From UBA7330 sp965243485 (GTDB lineage: Bacteria; Bacteroidota; Bacteroidia; Cytophagales; Cyclobacteriaceae), in assembly GCA_965243485.1 (NCBI GenBank), contig CBDEVP010000001.1:682001-746000 (forward strand): a stretch of 64,000 nt of DNA. The letters run 5' to 3'. Made by a program: the position numbers and the translations under genes. This document shows, piece after piece, positions 33,923-43,746 of this stretch (position 1 is its first letter; every line of letters begins with the position of its first letter). The notes beneath the pieces are model-generated. The model was not told the DNA's origin, ran no database searches, and saw only the letters and a program-made list of their open reading frames with translations.

Positions 33923-34651
33923 GTGAAGATACTGACAAGATTGTATTCTTTATATGTGATTGCTGTGTTTATCAGCCTGTTCCTGATCTTCCTGATCCCC
34001 TTGCTGATCGTTGCTCAAAATGAAAAATGGCATGTCATGGCCCTGAAAATTAATCACTACTGGGCAATTCTATTCTTTAAGGTATCATTTATCCCCTATG
34101 AGATCAATTATAAAACCACTCCGGACAAAAACCAGCAGTGCATCCTCTGTGCTAATCATTTTTCTTTCCTGGATATCCCTGCAATGGGACTGATGCCCGT
34201 TCCGTTTAAGTTCTATGGTAAAAGCTCGCTTAACTCCATCCCGGTCTTTGGATACATGTACCGAAAGATACACATCACCGTGGACCGGTCCAGCCTGAAA
34301 AGCAAACGACAGAGCCTGGAGAAGGCCAAAGAATCGCTGAACAAAGGGTTCAACCTGGCCATCTTTCCGGAAGGCGGGATTTTAGCCAAAGAGCCTCCCC
34401 GGATGGAGGCCTTCAAAGACGGAGCCTTTTCGCTGGCTGCCCAGACCCTGGTACCCATTCTTCCGGTCACCTTCACACACAATCATTTAATACTGCCAGA
34501 TGATAATCGATTTTTGTTCAGAAGGATATCCTGCAGGATCGTCGTCCATCCTCCTGTTTTTGCCGATACGGCATCACCTAAATCAGCGGACCTGTTGAAG
34601 AGCAGGGTATTTGAAATTATTCAAAAGGAGCTGATTGTGGACGGATCATAA
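33923..34651 (+). CDS. 1-acyl-glycerol-3-phosphate acyltransferase-type PlsC protein
   Basis: A 242-residue protein from a GTG start with a membrane helix near residues 7-28 and the acyltransferase motif I NHFSFLD (H-x4-D, catalytic), the FPEGG motif and a conserved Pro near IPVFGY. It probably transfers an acyl chain to lysophosphatidate at the inner membrane, though other acyl acceptors such as ornithine lipids are possible. It precedes gatC by 45 bases. Confidence 0.85.
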   Translation: MKILTRLYSLYVIAVFISLFLIFLIPLLIVAQNEKWHVMALKINHYWAILFFKVSFIPYEINYKTTPDKNQQCILCANHFSFLDIPAMGLMPVPFKFYGKSSLNSIPVFGYMYRKIHITVDRSSLKSKRQSLEKAKESLNKGFNLAIFPEGGILAKEPPRMEAFKDGAFSLAAQTLVPILPVTFTHNHLILPDDNRFLFRRISCRIVVHPPVFADTASPKSADLLKSRVFEIIQKELIVDGS

Positions 34652-34696
34652 GGTAAATGACAGGATCGTTGACTATTATTGCGATTCGTACAGGCT

Positions 34697-34984
34697 ATGA
34701 AAATCAATAAAGAAGTTCTGCAGAAGATTGCCCATCTGGCCAGGCTGGAGTTAAAGCCTGAAAAAGAAGAAGAACTCAAAAAAGATCTTGAGGAAATCCT
34801 GGATTGGGTAGAGGAATTGAATGAGGTGGATACGGAGGGTCTGGAACCTCTCACCAATATGTCATTTGAAATCAATGCCCTGAGGGAAGACAAGGTAGGT
34901 GAGGTGCTGTCCAGGGAAAAAGGCCTGAAAAATGCGCCGGACCATGACGACCAGTATTTCAGGGTGCCGAAAGTACTGGATTGA
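34697..34984 (+). CDS. gatC: Asp-tRNA(Asn)/Glu-tRNA(Gln) amidotransferase subunit C
   Basis: The 95-residue GatC: HLARLELKPEKEEELKKDLEEILDWVEELNEVDTEGLEPL is diagnostic. It stabilises GatA against GatB in the complex that amidates misacylated tRNA. I chose the ATG at 34697 rather than the frame opening at 34679. gatA is in the same window but 27 kb away (61904-63337), and gatB is absent, so the complex is encoded at dispersed loci. Its stop is two bases from the ATG of the next gene. Confidence 0.93.
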   Translation: MKINKEVLQKIAHLARLELKPEKEEELKKDLEEILDWVEELNEVDTEGLEPLTNMSFEINALREDKVGEVLSREKGLKNAPDHDDQYFRVPKVLD

Positions 34985-34986
34985 TC

Positions 34987-37821
34987 ATGTTTCGTGACTA
35001 TGGTCTGATCGAGAAGTTTTTTCTGGGATTTTTTGCACTCGCATTAGCCGGTTTTATCTACTGCTACTATTCCGGATACGATCTGTCAATCTCCTGGGGC
35101 ATCATCGCCAATGCCAACAGTCAGAACCTTCTGGTCCACTCTTTTCAGAAAGGACCATTTCTGCTGGATTTCAACGGATTGATCTATAAAATCTCCGAAG
35201 TCTTCGGTGCCGGACCGGTGGACCGTTATTTTTCCATCGATGCACTGTTCCTTATCATTTACTTCTTTGGGATCGCTACCCTGGTTGCCGTCAGCTCCAC
35301 ACTTTCCAGGAACCTGTTTATCGGCCTGTCCGCACTTATCGTCTTTTTCTTCTTTTTCCTCAGGCTGGATGACCTGGGAGCTTTTGGCTTTTCGAGCACC
35401 TCCCGATACGCCACAGCACTGCTTTTCCTTTCATTTTTACTACCGGCCTATATTTTCCAGGCCTTCTGGAAGATCCCGCTGGTCTACCGGATCCTCATCT
35501 TAAGTATTATCTTCCTGATCTTGTGGGTATTTATAGGAATTCCGGGTGATCAACTCGCCGACCACCTGATTGCCAACAGTTACTTTGGAATCCAGATCAT
35601 CGCCTTGCTGTTTCTGGCACTGATCGCTGAAGAAAACATTTTCGGGATCCTTTATCTTGTCTCGAGAGTAAAAGGCAGTAAAAACAGTGAAAAGCATTTC
35701 ATGGTCTTCGGGTTTGGATACCTGCTGATCATCGGACTCTATTATGCTGATATGGCCGGATGGATCTCACATGATGTCCGGTTTTTTGATCCATTCCTGC
35801 TCTTTTTACTTTCTTCCGTAGTGGCCTGCTGGAGTCTGGGGTACAAGCAAAATCATTTTCAGAAATTCATAGATCTACCCGCTGCGAGGGTGGCCCTGTT
35901 TACGCTTGGTATCATCACTTTATCTTTTCTGGCTCACAACATGTTTCGTGGAAATGATGCGGCTTACCAGCCTTTCCTTTACTTCATCATTTACTTCCAC
36001 CTGGCGTTTGGCGTCTTCTTCTTTGCGTACATCATCCTTAACTTCATCAACCCGCTGAGCAAGGGGCTGCAGGTCTATAAGATCGTTTATAATTCACAGA
36101 ATTTTCCATACATCTCCGCTAAGCTTGCTGGAATTGTGGCCATCCTGGCTTTTTTCTTCCTGGCACAGAAAGAAGCTTATTTTCTGATGCGTGGTGGCCA
36201 TTACAACTACCTGGCTATCCAGGCAAGGACTTCAGGAGATGAAAACCTTGCGATCCGGTATTTTGATGAGGCCAGGATCTACGGTCACGACAATCACTTT
36301 TCCAACTACCAACTCGGGATCCATCACCTCAACAGGGAAGAGTATCAGATCGCAAACTACCGGTTTCAGCGGGCCACGAACCGGTTCCCCTCTCCGCAGG
36401 CCTACATCAACCAGAGCAGGACCGCAGAGATGATGGATGAGACTACCGAGGCCATCGTTGCACTCAGGACCGGATTGCTGGACTTCCCCGGAAATGATTA
36501 TATCAACAACAATCTGGGATTGCTGTTTACGAAGATCGGCAGCCTGGACTCGGCACGAAAATACCTGGACAATCAGTCTTCCACCGGCGACTGGAACGAA
36601 GCTAACAGCACCAACTACCTGGTCGTGCGGGATGATGTGGACAGCCTGCAACTCGCGGAGATCTATCAGACTGATAACCTTGCGGTGAAATCCAATGTAC
36701 TGGCCAATGCCCTGCAAAATGAGATCGACATTGACCTTCCACTGGATTCCGCATCGTTTAATGCCAGTCAGTTGTCGCTGCATAAAGGAACTTACCTTGT
36801 CAATTATTCCTGGACCAACAGCAACGCCGAAGAAAATGAGTTTTTGCTTAATGCCATCAACGTCCCGCTGAATGAAGAACTATTCAGATCGGCCAAACAG
36901 GCAGTAGCGATCAGGAGCTATTTGATGGGAAATATCAACCAGGCATTCGTCCTGATGGACGATATGATCTTCCAGGGATCCAACCGATGGAAAGGGATCT
37001 TCCACAACCAGAAAGGGAAAATGGCGCTGGAGCAGCACATCTTACCAGTCGCCAAGGAGTCCTTCCAACAGGCCATCAGCTATGGCAACCAGGAAGCCAG
37101 GGTAAACCTGATTGCGACTTTGCTGGAACAGGACAACATGGATGAAACTTACTCTCTGTTGGATCGCTTTGCCCTGATCGACACATTTTATGTGAGCCTT
37201 AAAGAGGACATCCGGACCATGGTCTCGGGACAGGACCTCACCGAAGAGATGACGAAATCCTATGTTTACTACCACTACGATCAGCTGGACCCGGAAACCA
37301 TCGGACAAATCCTTAGCTCAGCAGACAGAAGATACATAGAGGGTTTCTGGATGAAAATTTTCAAAGAAAAACTGCTTGAAAATTCGGAGTCTTCTCAGGC
37401 CTATATTTCCCTGTTTGATCCATATATGGATGGGGAATCGTGGGAGACCCAGCTAGCCATGCTTGAGCTTATCCGGGGCCAAATGCCAGACTCCGTCACC
37501 TTCAAAAAGCTGAAAACCGAGGCCGGAAAAAATGCCTTCAATGTGCCATTGATCATTGCTGTGGCGGAGCGTATCTCCTCGCCGGACAACATGGAAGCTT
37601 ACGACCTGCTGGTTCAGGCGTCTACAGCCAATCCCGATCATCCGGTGTTACTCAAAACCTATATTGAGGAGAGTGTACAGCAAAGATTGTTTACCTACGC
37701 TGAATCCGGATTGCAGCGCCTCCAGCCACTGATCTCCCCGATGGAATATTTTGAGTTCAGCTCGAAGACTAAGGATCGGATCGCTGAGCTGAGGGAGGAT
37801 AGTTTCGGGAGTTTTCAGTAG
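34987..37821 (+). CDS. large membrane protein with C-terminal TPR domain
   Basis: A 944-residue protein. Residues ~1-400 hold about eleven membrane helices (first near 8-30); the rest is a soluble alpha-helical region with TPR-like units such as NLAIRYFDEARIYGHDN, QIANYRFQRATNRFP and TEAIVALRTGLLDFPGNDYINNNLGLLFTKIGSLDSARKYL. The TPR part probably lies outside the cytoplasm. I do not recognise a named family; it may be peripherally like the glycosyltransferase-39/O-antigen ligase-plus-TPR architecture but I see no catalytic motif. Its start follows the gatC stop by two bases. It may have a role in envelope assembly, but this is only a guess. Confidence 0.75.
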   Translation: MFRDYGLIEKFFLGFFALALAGFIYCYYSGYDLSISWGIIANANSQNLLVHSFQKGPFLLDFNGLIYKISEVFGAGPVDRYFSIDALFLIIYFFGIATLVAVSSTLSRNLFIGLSALIVFFFFFLRLDDLGAFGFSSTSRYATALLFLSFLLPAYIFQAFWKIPLVYRILILSIIFLILWVFIGIPGDQLADHLIANSYFGIQIIALLFLALIAEENIFGILYLVSRVKGSKNSEKHFMVFGFGYLLIIGLYYADMAGWISHDVRFFDPFLLFLLSSVVACWSLGYKQNHFQKFIDLPAARVALFTLGIITLSFLAHNMFRGNDAAYQPFLYFIIYFHLAFGVFFFAYIILNFINPLSKGLQVYKIVYNSQNFPYISAKLAGIVAILAFFFLAQKEAYFLMRGGHYNYLAIQARTSGDENLAIRYFDEARIYGHDNHFSNYQLGIHHLNREEYQIANYRFQRATNRFPSPQAYINQSRTAEMMDETTEAIVALRTGLLDFPGNDYINNNLGLLFTKIGSLDSARKYLDNQSSTGDWNEANSTNYLVVRDDVDSLQLAEIYQTDNLAVKSNVLANALQNEIDIDLPLDSASFNASQLSLHKGTYLVNYSWTNSNAEENEFLLNAINVPLNEELFRSAKQAVAIRSYLMGNINQAFVLMDDMIFQGSNRWKGIFHNQKGKMALEQHILPVAKESFQQAISYGNQEARVNLIATLLEQDNMDETYSLLDRFALIDTFYVSLKEDIRTMVSGQDLTEEMTKSYVYYHYDQLDPETIGQILSSADRRYIEGFWMKIFKEKLLENSESSQAYISLFDPYMDGESWETQLAMLELIRGQMPDSVTFKKLKTEAGKNAFNVPLIIAVAERISSPDNMEAYDLLVQASTANPDHPVLLKTYIEESVQQRLFTYAESGLQRLQPLISPMEYFEFSSKTKDRIAELREDSFGSFQ

Positions 37822-37877
37822 GATTAATCAACCATGTCATCAGGCGAATCGTTGAACCAATTAAAGGGACAACCACA

Positions 37878-38108
37878 ATGCCTTACGATTCTTTAGATGA
37901 CTTACCCAACAATGTAAAAAGCGTCCTGCCGAAGCACGGACTGGAGATCTACCGGGCAGTTTTCAACAACGCCTGGGAAGAATACAAAGATCCGGAAGAT
38001 AGAAAAGGAAATGCCAGCAGGGAGGAGGTGGCCCGCAGGGTGGCCTGGGCTGCCGTTAAAAAACAATATGAACAAAATGACTCGGGTCGCTGGGTGAAAA
38101 AATCATAA
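37878..38108 (+). CDS. ChaB-like protein
   Basis: A 76-residue cytosolic protein with the ChaB pattern (LPNNVKSVLPKHGLEIYRAVFNNAWEEYKDPEDR ... SREEVARRVAWAAVKKQYEQ). ChaB is a short helical protein whose exact role is unclear; in E. coli it is a putative regulator of the ChaA cation antiporter. No ChaA is next to it, though two CPA2 antiporters lie a few kilobases downstream on the other strand. Confidence 0.8.
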   Translation: MPYDSLDDLPNNVKSVLPKHGLEIYRAVFNNAWEEYKDPEDRKGNASREEVARRVAWAAVKKQYEQNDSGRWVKKS

Positions 38109-38184
38109 TTTGATGCGAAGTTCGTTTTCAAAGTTTCTGATACACCATCTTTGGCTTATTCGATATTTGCATAAACTTTGAAAC

Positions 38185-38631
38185 ATGACCCGACTCCTTG
38201 TATTTATTTTCATTGCCTCCGTCTTTTCACAGTGCGCTGCCACCCGGGAAGCTCCTGAATTTATCGGCGTGGAAAAACTGAAGGTCTCCGGGTTTAAAGG
38301 AAAAACCGCCACTTTGAACGGGGATGCGGTCTTCTATAATCCAAATACCCGCGGCATCACCCTGAGAGAAGTCAATATTGATGTCCGAACCGATGACCGG
38401 CTCATTGGCCAGATCAACAAATCACTAAAACTGAAAATCAAACCTGAATCTGAATTTAAGGTGCCCTTAGACGCTTCGGTCAATATCGGTGACATCGGGG
38501 TACTCAATGGCATACTCAGCATGCTGGGTGGAAAAGAGATTCTGGTCAACTACAGTGGATATATCAAAGTGTCAATTCATGGTCTCCCGCGAAAACTCCG
38601 CATTGAGCATACGGAGGAACTACAATTTTAG
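38185..38631 (+). CDS. LEA14-like/WHy-type lipoprotein
   Basis: A 148-residue protein with a short lipoprotein signal (MTRLLVFIFIASVFSQC) and a single LEA type 2/WHy-like beta-sandwich (GVEKLKVSGFKGKTATLNGDAVFYNPNTRGITLREVNIDV). LEA14-like domains are small binding or desiccation-associated modules in the periplasm. The lipobox (FSQC) is acceptable for Bacteroidota. Probably periplasmic or outer-membrane lipoprotein; role unknown. Confidence 0.75.
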   Translation: MTRLLVFIFIASVFSQCAATREAPEFIGVEKLKVSGFKGKTATLNGDAVFYNPNTRGITLREVNIDVRTDDRLIGQINKSLKLKIKPESEFKVPLDASVNIGDIGVLNGILSMLGGKEILVNYSGYIKVSIHGLPRKLRIEHTEELQF

Positions 38632-38757
38632 CTTTGGCAAACTGCCAACTCTCGTCTCATCTTCCGGCGAACCCGACCTTTTAGGAGGCATTCAGCCAAA
38701 ATTCACTAGCTTTATATAAGGTATTCTTCCTCTTCCTTAAAAAACAATCGTGGAGCC

Positions 38758-40380
38758 ATGAAAAGACCATCAACACATCCACTTTGCTATCTAAGCATAC
38801 TTATGATCATCACAGTGAGCTGCAACAGCCCCAAAGAATCTGGCTCCGAAAGCAGCTACACCCTTGGAGACATTTCCTATAGCTTCCCGGTTTCTGAGGC
38901 GGCCACCGAAGGTTTTGATAAAGGCCTTCTCTTATTGCACAGTTTTGAATATGATGACGCCAAAGACGCATTTCTGGAAGCTCAGCAGGCCGATCCTGAT
39001 GAGGTGATGGCTTATTGGGGAGAAGCGATGTGCAGCTACAAAGCGCTCTGGGGACTCCAGGATGTGGATGAAGGGAGAAAAGTGATGAAGAAGCTGGCCT
39101 CCATGCAGGAAGAGCGATTAGCCAAAGCGGAAGAAGGAATTGAAAGGGCGTTCTGGCAGGGTATTGAAATCCTGTACGGCGAGGGAGAGTTGAAGGACAG
39201 AAACGAAAAATACGCCAAACACATGGAAAGTTTATACGAAAACTATCAGGGTGACCTGGAGGTAGCAGCTTTCTATTCACTATCACTCATGTGGGCAGAT
39301 TATGAAAACCAGGAATACCTCAATAAGTCCGCTGAAGTTGCCGCCGGGATCATTGAAGAAAATCCAACCCATCCCGGAGCCCTGCACTACATGATCCATT
39401 CTAATGACAATCCCACATACGCAAAGCTTGCGGTTGCCGCTGCTGATGAATATGCCAAAGTAGCCCCGGATGCAGCTCATGCCCTTCACATGCCTTCACA
39501 CATTTATGTAGCTCTGGGCATGTGGAGTGAAGTCGTGGACTCAAACGTTGATTCCTACCAGGCCAGCCTGAACAGGATTGAAAGAAAAGGCTTATCTGGC
39601 AAAGCCCGGGGATACCACTCCATGGCCTGGCTGCACTACGGTTATCTGCAGCAGGGTAATTATGAAAAAGCGGAACAGCTCCTGAAAGAAATGATCAGTT
39701 ACAACCACGACTCGACCGCCTCACTCTCTTACACCATTATGATGCAAAACCAACAAAGAATTGAGAGTGGCAGCTGGTTGAAAAACATTGAGCCAATCGA
39801 TGTGAAATATAGTGGGATGGGTCTGCAGGAAAAATCCCAGAAACATTTTTTCAAAAGCCTCCTTGCCTTTGATCGCCAGGATCCATCACAAATAGCTGCC
39901 GAAAGGGATCAGCTGCAAACACACATTGAATCAGCGAAATTGATCGTAGGCGAGGACGGTATCGCCCTCTGCAGTGCTGGTCCCACCCGATACGCCCCGA
40001 CTGAAGAAGGTCTGATCAAATCAAGTGTGATCATTCACCAAATGGAAGCCCTGATTGCCATGCTTGGGAATGATGACATTGCGACCGAGAAACATCTAAA
40101 GGAAGCCACCAGCCTCGAAGCAAGTGGCGGCTATGATTCCGGACCTCCGTTCATAGCTTATCCATCCTTTGAGCAGTACGGGGAATGGTTGCTTACCAAA
40201 GGACGTGCTGAGGAAGCGCTGGCACAGTTTGAGCAAAGCCTATCAGCCAGGACCAACAGGTCAAAAGCCCTGAGAGGGAAGATCGAAGCCCTAAAAATGC
40301 TGGGACGGAAAGATGAAGCTGCCGAAACCCTGGAGCTGCTGAACACCTTCTGGAAAGAGGACATATTAGCGATGAATTGA
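38758..40380 (+). CDS. TPR-containing lipoprotein
   Basis: The 540-residue protein has the lipobox MIITVSC after a short N-region and then helical repeats across the length: a TPR start at FDKGLLLLHSFEYDDAKDAFLEAQQADPDEVMAYWGEAMC and an ending at AEEALAQFEQSLSARTNRSKALRGKIEALKMLGRKDEAAET. The motif HALHMPSHIYVALGMW is highly conserved in this family, which is widespread in marine Bacteroidota and Proteobacteria and annotated only as tetratricopeptide protein. Likely periplasmic. A near-consensus -7 box (TAGCTTTA) precedes it. Confidence 0.85.
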   Translation: MKRPSTHPLCYLSILMIITVSCNSPKESGSESSYTLGDISYSFPVSEAATEGFDKGLLLLHSFEYDDAKDAFLEAQQADPDEVMAYWGEAMCSYKALWGLQDVDEGRKVMKKLASMQEERLAKAEEGIERAFWQGIEILYGEGELKDRNEKYAKHMESLYENYQGDLEVAAFYSLSLMWADYENQEYLNKSAEVAAGIIEENPTHPGALHYMIHSNDNPTYAKLAVAAADEYAKVAPDAAHALHMPSHIYVALGMWSEVVDSNVDSYQASLNRIERKGLSGKARGYHSMAWLHYGYLQQGNYEKAEQLLKEMISYNHDSTASLSYTIMMQNQQRIESGSWLKNIEPIDVKYSGMGLQEKSQKHFFKSLLAFDRQDPSQIAAERDQLQTHIESAKLIVGEDGIALCSAGPTRYAPTEEGLIKSSVIIHQMEALIAMLGNDDIATEKHLKEATSLEASGGYDSGPPFIAYPSFEQYGEWLLTKGRAEEALAQFEQSLSARTNRSKALRGKIEALKMLGRKDEAAETLELLNTFWKEDILAMN

Positions 40381-40457
40381 TCTAAACCAGGTTTCCGATT
40401 CCTTAAGAGTAAGATCCATAGATGTATTAAGGACACCATGGGTTTATGATGGATGAC

Positions 40458-42398
40458 TTATTGATCAAACCTCAACTCAACTTCATCCAGATCCTTTATG
40501 GCCCCCACAAAAGTGACCACGTCATCCAGTCTCAATCTGGTATATCCATGGGAAATCACTGAGAGTCCTGCCCGTTGAATGGAAAGGATAATGACTCCCT
40601 GGGGCAGTCGCAGATCCCGTACAGCCAGCCCATGCATATCCTTATTCCTGATCCTGATATCCCGGGTGTCCTTCCCTTCCTCGGTACCCAGCAAGAGAGA
40701 GGCTGCCTGAGGAGCTCGAACAAACTGATCGAGCAGGTGAACCATAGCGGTAGCCGGCTCCACAATTTTCACACCCATCTCCATGAATTTTTTGGTGTTT
40801 GCCCTGTCATTGAGACGTACGATCAAATCCCGGGTCCCCAGCTTACGAAAAGCCTGCTGGCATATTCTCAGGTTATCCTCATCGGAAAGCATAGCCACGA
40901 TGGCTTCCGCTTTATCGGCTTTCATTTTCTTAAACTCTACGGAAGAAAATTCTTTGATATGGTGGATGGGTATACCATCATGCTTTTCTATCTCTCCGTC
41001 TTCCTTCAAAGTAGCTATTTCCGCATTCCAACCATGTTTTTTTAATTCATAGGCCAGGGCGAGCGACTGGCTCTCAAAACCAAAAATCAGCGCGTCCTTG
41101 GTCCCATCAAATTCCGGTTCCTGGGCTTTGAGATGATCCTCTCCCAGCCTGAAAATGGCAAACTTAAATAGAGGTGGACCAATGAATTGATTGAGGACGA
41201 TTAAGGCTACGATCACCGTCGAAAATTCTGTGCCCCAGCCCGGAAATTCCCCGGCAATGATGGAAGTCAATCCGAGGGCAACACCCGCCTGGGTGATGTA
41301 GGGCAGCCAGCCCAAATGATTGAATTTCATGGGATCGCCAGCCAGCATCCCACCTGAATATGCACCAATGATCATGGTGAGTATCCTCATCCCGAAAAGG
41401 ATCAACGCCACCACATAGACATCCGGCAGTACATCAATGGCCAGCGTAGCTCCGGTTAGCGTGAAGAAACAAACATAAACCGGCCGACCTGCTTCCTGTA
41501 GCAGCTCCAAAAACTCTACTCTGTGTCTCGTCCCGTTAGTTAGGTACAGACTTGCCAGGATGCAGATCAGCAGAGGCTCGAGATGAATTTCATGGCCGAA
41601 GAGACCCATGCTGCTGTCCCTTAGCCAATGATTCAGCAGGTAGGCAGAATACCCCACAATCAGGATCAAAATGATCTTGATGACCTTTTGTATTCTCAGC
41701 CTCATCACAAAGCGTAGCAGCTGACCAAAAACAAAAAAGCCAAGCGCAAAAGAGGCCAACAGTTCAAAAAAGATGAAAAGGATGTTGAGAAAATTGAAGG
41801 CGATATCGTTGATCATCGACTGAGCGAGCGAAAAGCAGATCGAGAAGAGAATGATCACCAGGAAATCCTTGATGACTGTGACACCCATCACCGTTTGCAC
41901 AAATGGACCCCTGGCCCGCAATTCATTGATCACCGCAATGGCTGATGCCGGTGATCTGGCCACAAAAATCGTTGCTGTGATCATAGATATGGCCAGTTGG
42001 GCTGAAACACTCAGATCAGCCATATAGGGAATGTATCTCGAGGAAAAAAAGACCAGCAATGATCCCAAAACAAAAGTCACAATCAGCTGACCAAACGTAT
42101 TCCATTTGATACTCCGGAACCGGCTCCTTAATTCGCGGATGTAAAGCTCCGCTCCTGCAGCAAATGCTATAAATGCAAGAGCCATTTCATTGATGAAATG
42201 TAGCTCGGTTTTGGCCGACCTGGGGATCAGGTCCAGCAGATAAGGTCCTGCCAGGATACCAGTAAAGATCATTCCGGTGATCAGGGGAAGGTGGATCTTT
42301 TGAAAGGCATGAGCGATCCTGTTTGAAGAAATGGCTATGACCAAAAATCCAGCTAAAATGACCAGTAATTCCCTATTTTCTATAAACAGATCCTTCAA
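40458..42398 (-). CDS. CPA2 cation/proton antiporter with C-terminal RCK domains
   Basis: A 646-residue membrane protein with about twelve helices (first ~410 residues) of the CPA2/Kef family, then an RCK-like N domain and a TrkA-C domain (RIRNKDMHGLAVRDLRLPQGVIILSIQRAG). The Rossmann start reads ALIFGFESQSLALAYEL, so the usual G-x-G-x-x-G nucleotide loop is degenerate and may not bind NAD. It would exchange K+ or Na+ for protons at the inner membrane. It lacks a neighbouring flavoprotein, unlike the second antiporter at 44338. Confidence 0.88.
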   Translation of the reverse strand: MKDLFIENRELLVILAGFLVIAISSNRIAHAFQKIHLPLITGMIFTGILAGPYLLDLIPRSAKTELHFINEMALAFIAFAAGAELYIRELRSRFRSIKWNTFGQLIVTFVLGSLLVFFSSRYIPYMADLSVSAQLAISMITATIFVARSPASAIAVINELRARGPFVQTVMGVTVIKDFLVIILFSICFSLAQSMINDIAFNFLNILFIFFELLASFALGFFVFGQLLRFVMRLRIQKVIKIILILIVGYSAYLLNHWLRDSSMGLFGHEIHLEPLLICILASLYLTNGTRHRVEFLELLQEAGRPVYVCFFTLTGATLAIDVLPDVYVVALILFGMRILTMIIGAYSGGMLAGDPMKFNHLGWLPYITQAGVALGLTSIIAGEFPGWGTEFSTVIVALIVLNQFIGPPLFKFAIFRLGEDHLKAQEPEFDGTKDALIFGFESQSLALAYELKKHGWNAEIATLKEDGEIEKHDGIPIHHIKEFSSVEFKKMKADKAEAIVAMLSDEDNLRICQQAFRKLGTRDLIVRLNDRANTKKFMEMGVKIVEPATAMVHLLDQFVRAPQAASLLLGTEEGKDTRDIRIRNKDMHGLAVRDLRLPQGVIILSIQRAGLSVISHGYTRLRLDDVVTFVGAIKDLDEVELRFDQ

Positions 42399-42548
42399 AA
42401 AGTAGCTTTAGGTAATTTAACAGGACTTATTCATCATTTTGGGAAGCACTACGCAACTTAATGCAGGAAAGCCCATTAACAAAATAATTCGGAAGTTCAA
42501 TCCATTTAGAAAGGTCCATCAGAGTGGCAGACGATAATAAATGCAAAT

Positions 42549-43508
42549 TCAGAACCCGGATCCTAAAACCCCAAAGATCCTCTTTTCCAAGCCCTCGATA
42601 TCTGATTTTGTATCCGCTATAATCCTGACAAATCCAGTCATTCCAGCGGAAGGATTCAGATCCTCAAACTTCGCTATTGAATCGATCAGGACCTGACGGT
42701 CATGCCAGTCGCCGATCAGCGTATTGAGTTGGTCAATCATGGTGGCCAGACGAGAGTAGCTATTGGATTGGTCGCCGGTATATTTCAAAACTTCCGATAA
42801 GGTCCTGATTTCCTTTCGGATACGATGAAGCTTTTGGGGATCACCCAGGAACTCTTTGATAGCCTTAAGATGATCACCAATCAGTCGTTTTGCTTCCTCC
42901 TCGATCTTTTTGTCTCCAACTTTCCCGGCCACCTGATTCAACTCCCTGTTCAGTCTTCTCAATTTCGAGGTATCAAATCTTTTCACAAAACGCTGAAGTT
43001 CGACCCTGGCTCCAAATTCCGCATCATACAAATAACTCTCAAAGGCGTTTATCTCTGGAAATGCCTCTACCAGGCTTTGATTTACCTGGGCTTCCCTGAC
43101 ATCTCCGGCCGTTTGAAACAGTTCATCAAACAAAACAAGATAGGGTGCCTTATCAAATGATTGATCAGCCTGCTCCAGCAACGACAAGGCTGCCCTGATC
43201 TTTTTGATGGTGACCCTGACCTGATGGATATTTTCTTTAGTGGGTTGATTCTTCAAATCCCCGAAATGGATCAGAAAATGATCCATGAGCTCCTGATACC
43301 TGGAGATAAAATGATTTCTATGTCCGGGAGATAAAGACCATTTTAAAGCGACAATCTTACTAAACTTCCGGTCCAGCCTTCTGGCCAGTGACCACAGAAT
43401 AAGGTTCGAAAATATCAGTACCGAAAGTGAAGACGGTTTTCTCCCGGTCATCTTTGTCAGAATGGATGATACCGCACCAAGGATGAAATGCCTGACCTTA
43501 CCTTTCAT
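42549..43508 (-). CDS. CHAD-domain protein
   Basis: A 319-residue protein, nearly all helical, with the CHAD signature ENIHQVRVTIKKIRAALSLLEQ (H-x3-R-x3-K-R/K-x-R) and a second half with LHRIRKEIRTLSEVLKY. CHAD domains form a positively charged cavity that binds polyphosphate. The N-terminal ~75 residues are not CHAD and contain a hydrophobic patch (LSVLIFSNLILWSLA). A shorter start could exist, but no clear site is seen. It is 150 bases upstream of the antiporter gene on the same strand. Confidence 0.85.
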   Translation of the reverse strand: MKGKVRHFILGAVSSILTKMTGRKPSSLSVLIFSNLILWSLARRLDRKFSKIVALKWSLSPGHRNHFISRYQELMDHFLIHFGDLKNQPTKENIHQVRVTIKKIRAALSLLEQADQSFDKAPYLVLFDELFQTAGDVREAQVNQSLVEAFPEINAFESYLYDAEFGARVELQRFVKRFDTSKLRRLNRELNQVAGKVGDKKIEEEAKRLIGDHLKAIKEFLGDPQKLHRIRKEIRTLSEVLKYTGDQSNSYSRLATMIDQLNTLIGDWHDRQVLIDSIAKFEDLNPSAGMTGFVRIIADTKSDIEGLEKRIFGVLGSGF

Positions 43509-43746
43509 CGCTTATTGATTCACATGATAAAGTTCATTGAATAGCCTTGTTATCCAATGAGGAAAGTCAGGAGGGTATATCGGTTTTCTTATCCGTGTGC
43601 AAGAGAATTAATTAGGGAGGTGATCAGGTACAAATAGTTTTACAATGGAATTTCCATTAGATCTATAGTTGATTTAATGGTCTGTTATGTAACAAAACGT
43701 CACACAACTGTATATTAGCGATAATTAATTGTACGATCTTTGCTTT

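Noticed and set aside
36232..36783. Open frame of 183 codons on the minus strand
   Set aside because: Antisense to the TPR region of the 944-residue protein; no domain.
38810..39286. Open frame of 158 codons on the minus strand
   Set aside because: Antisense to the TPR lipoprotein; no domain or signal.
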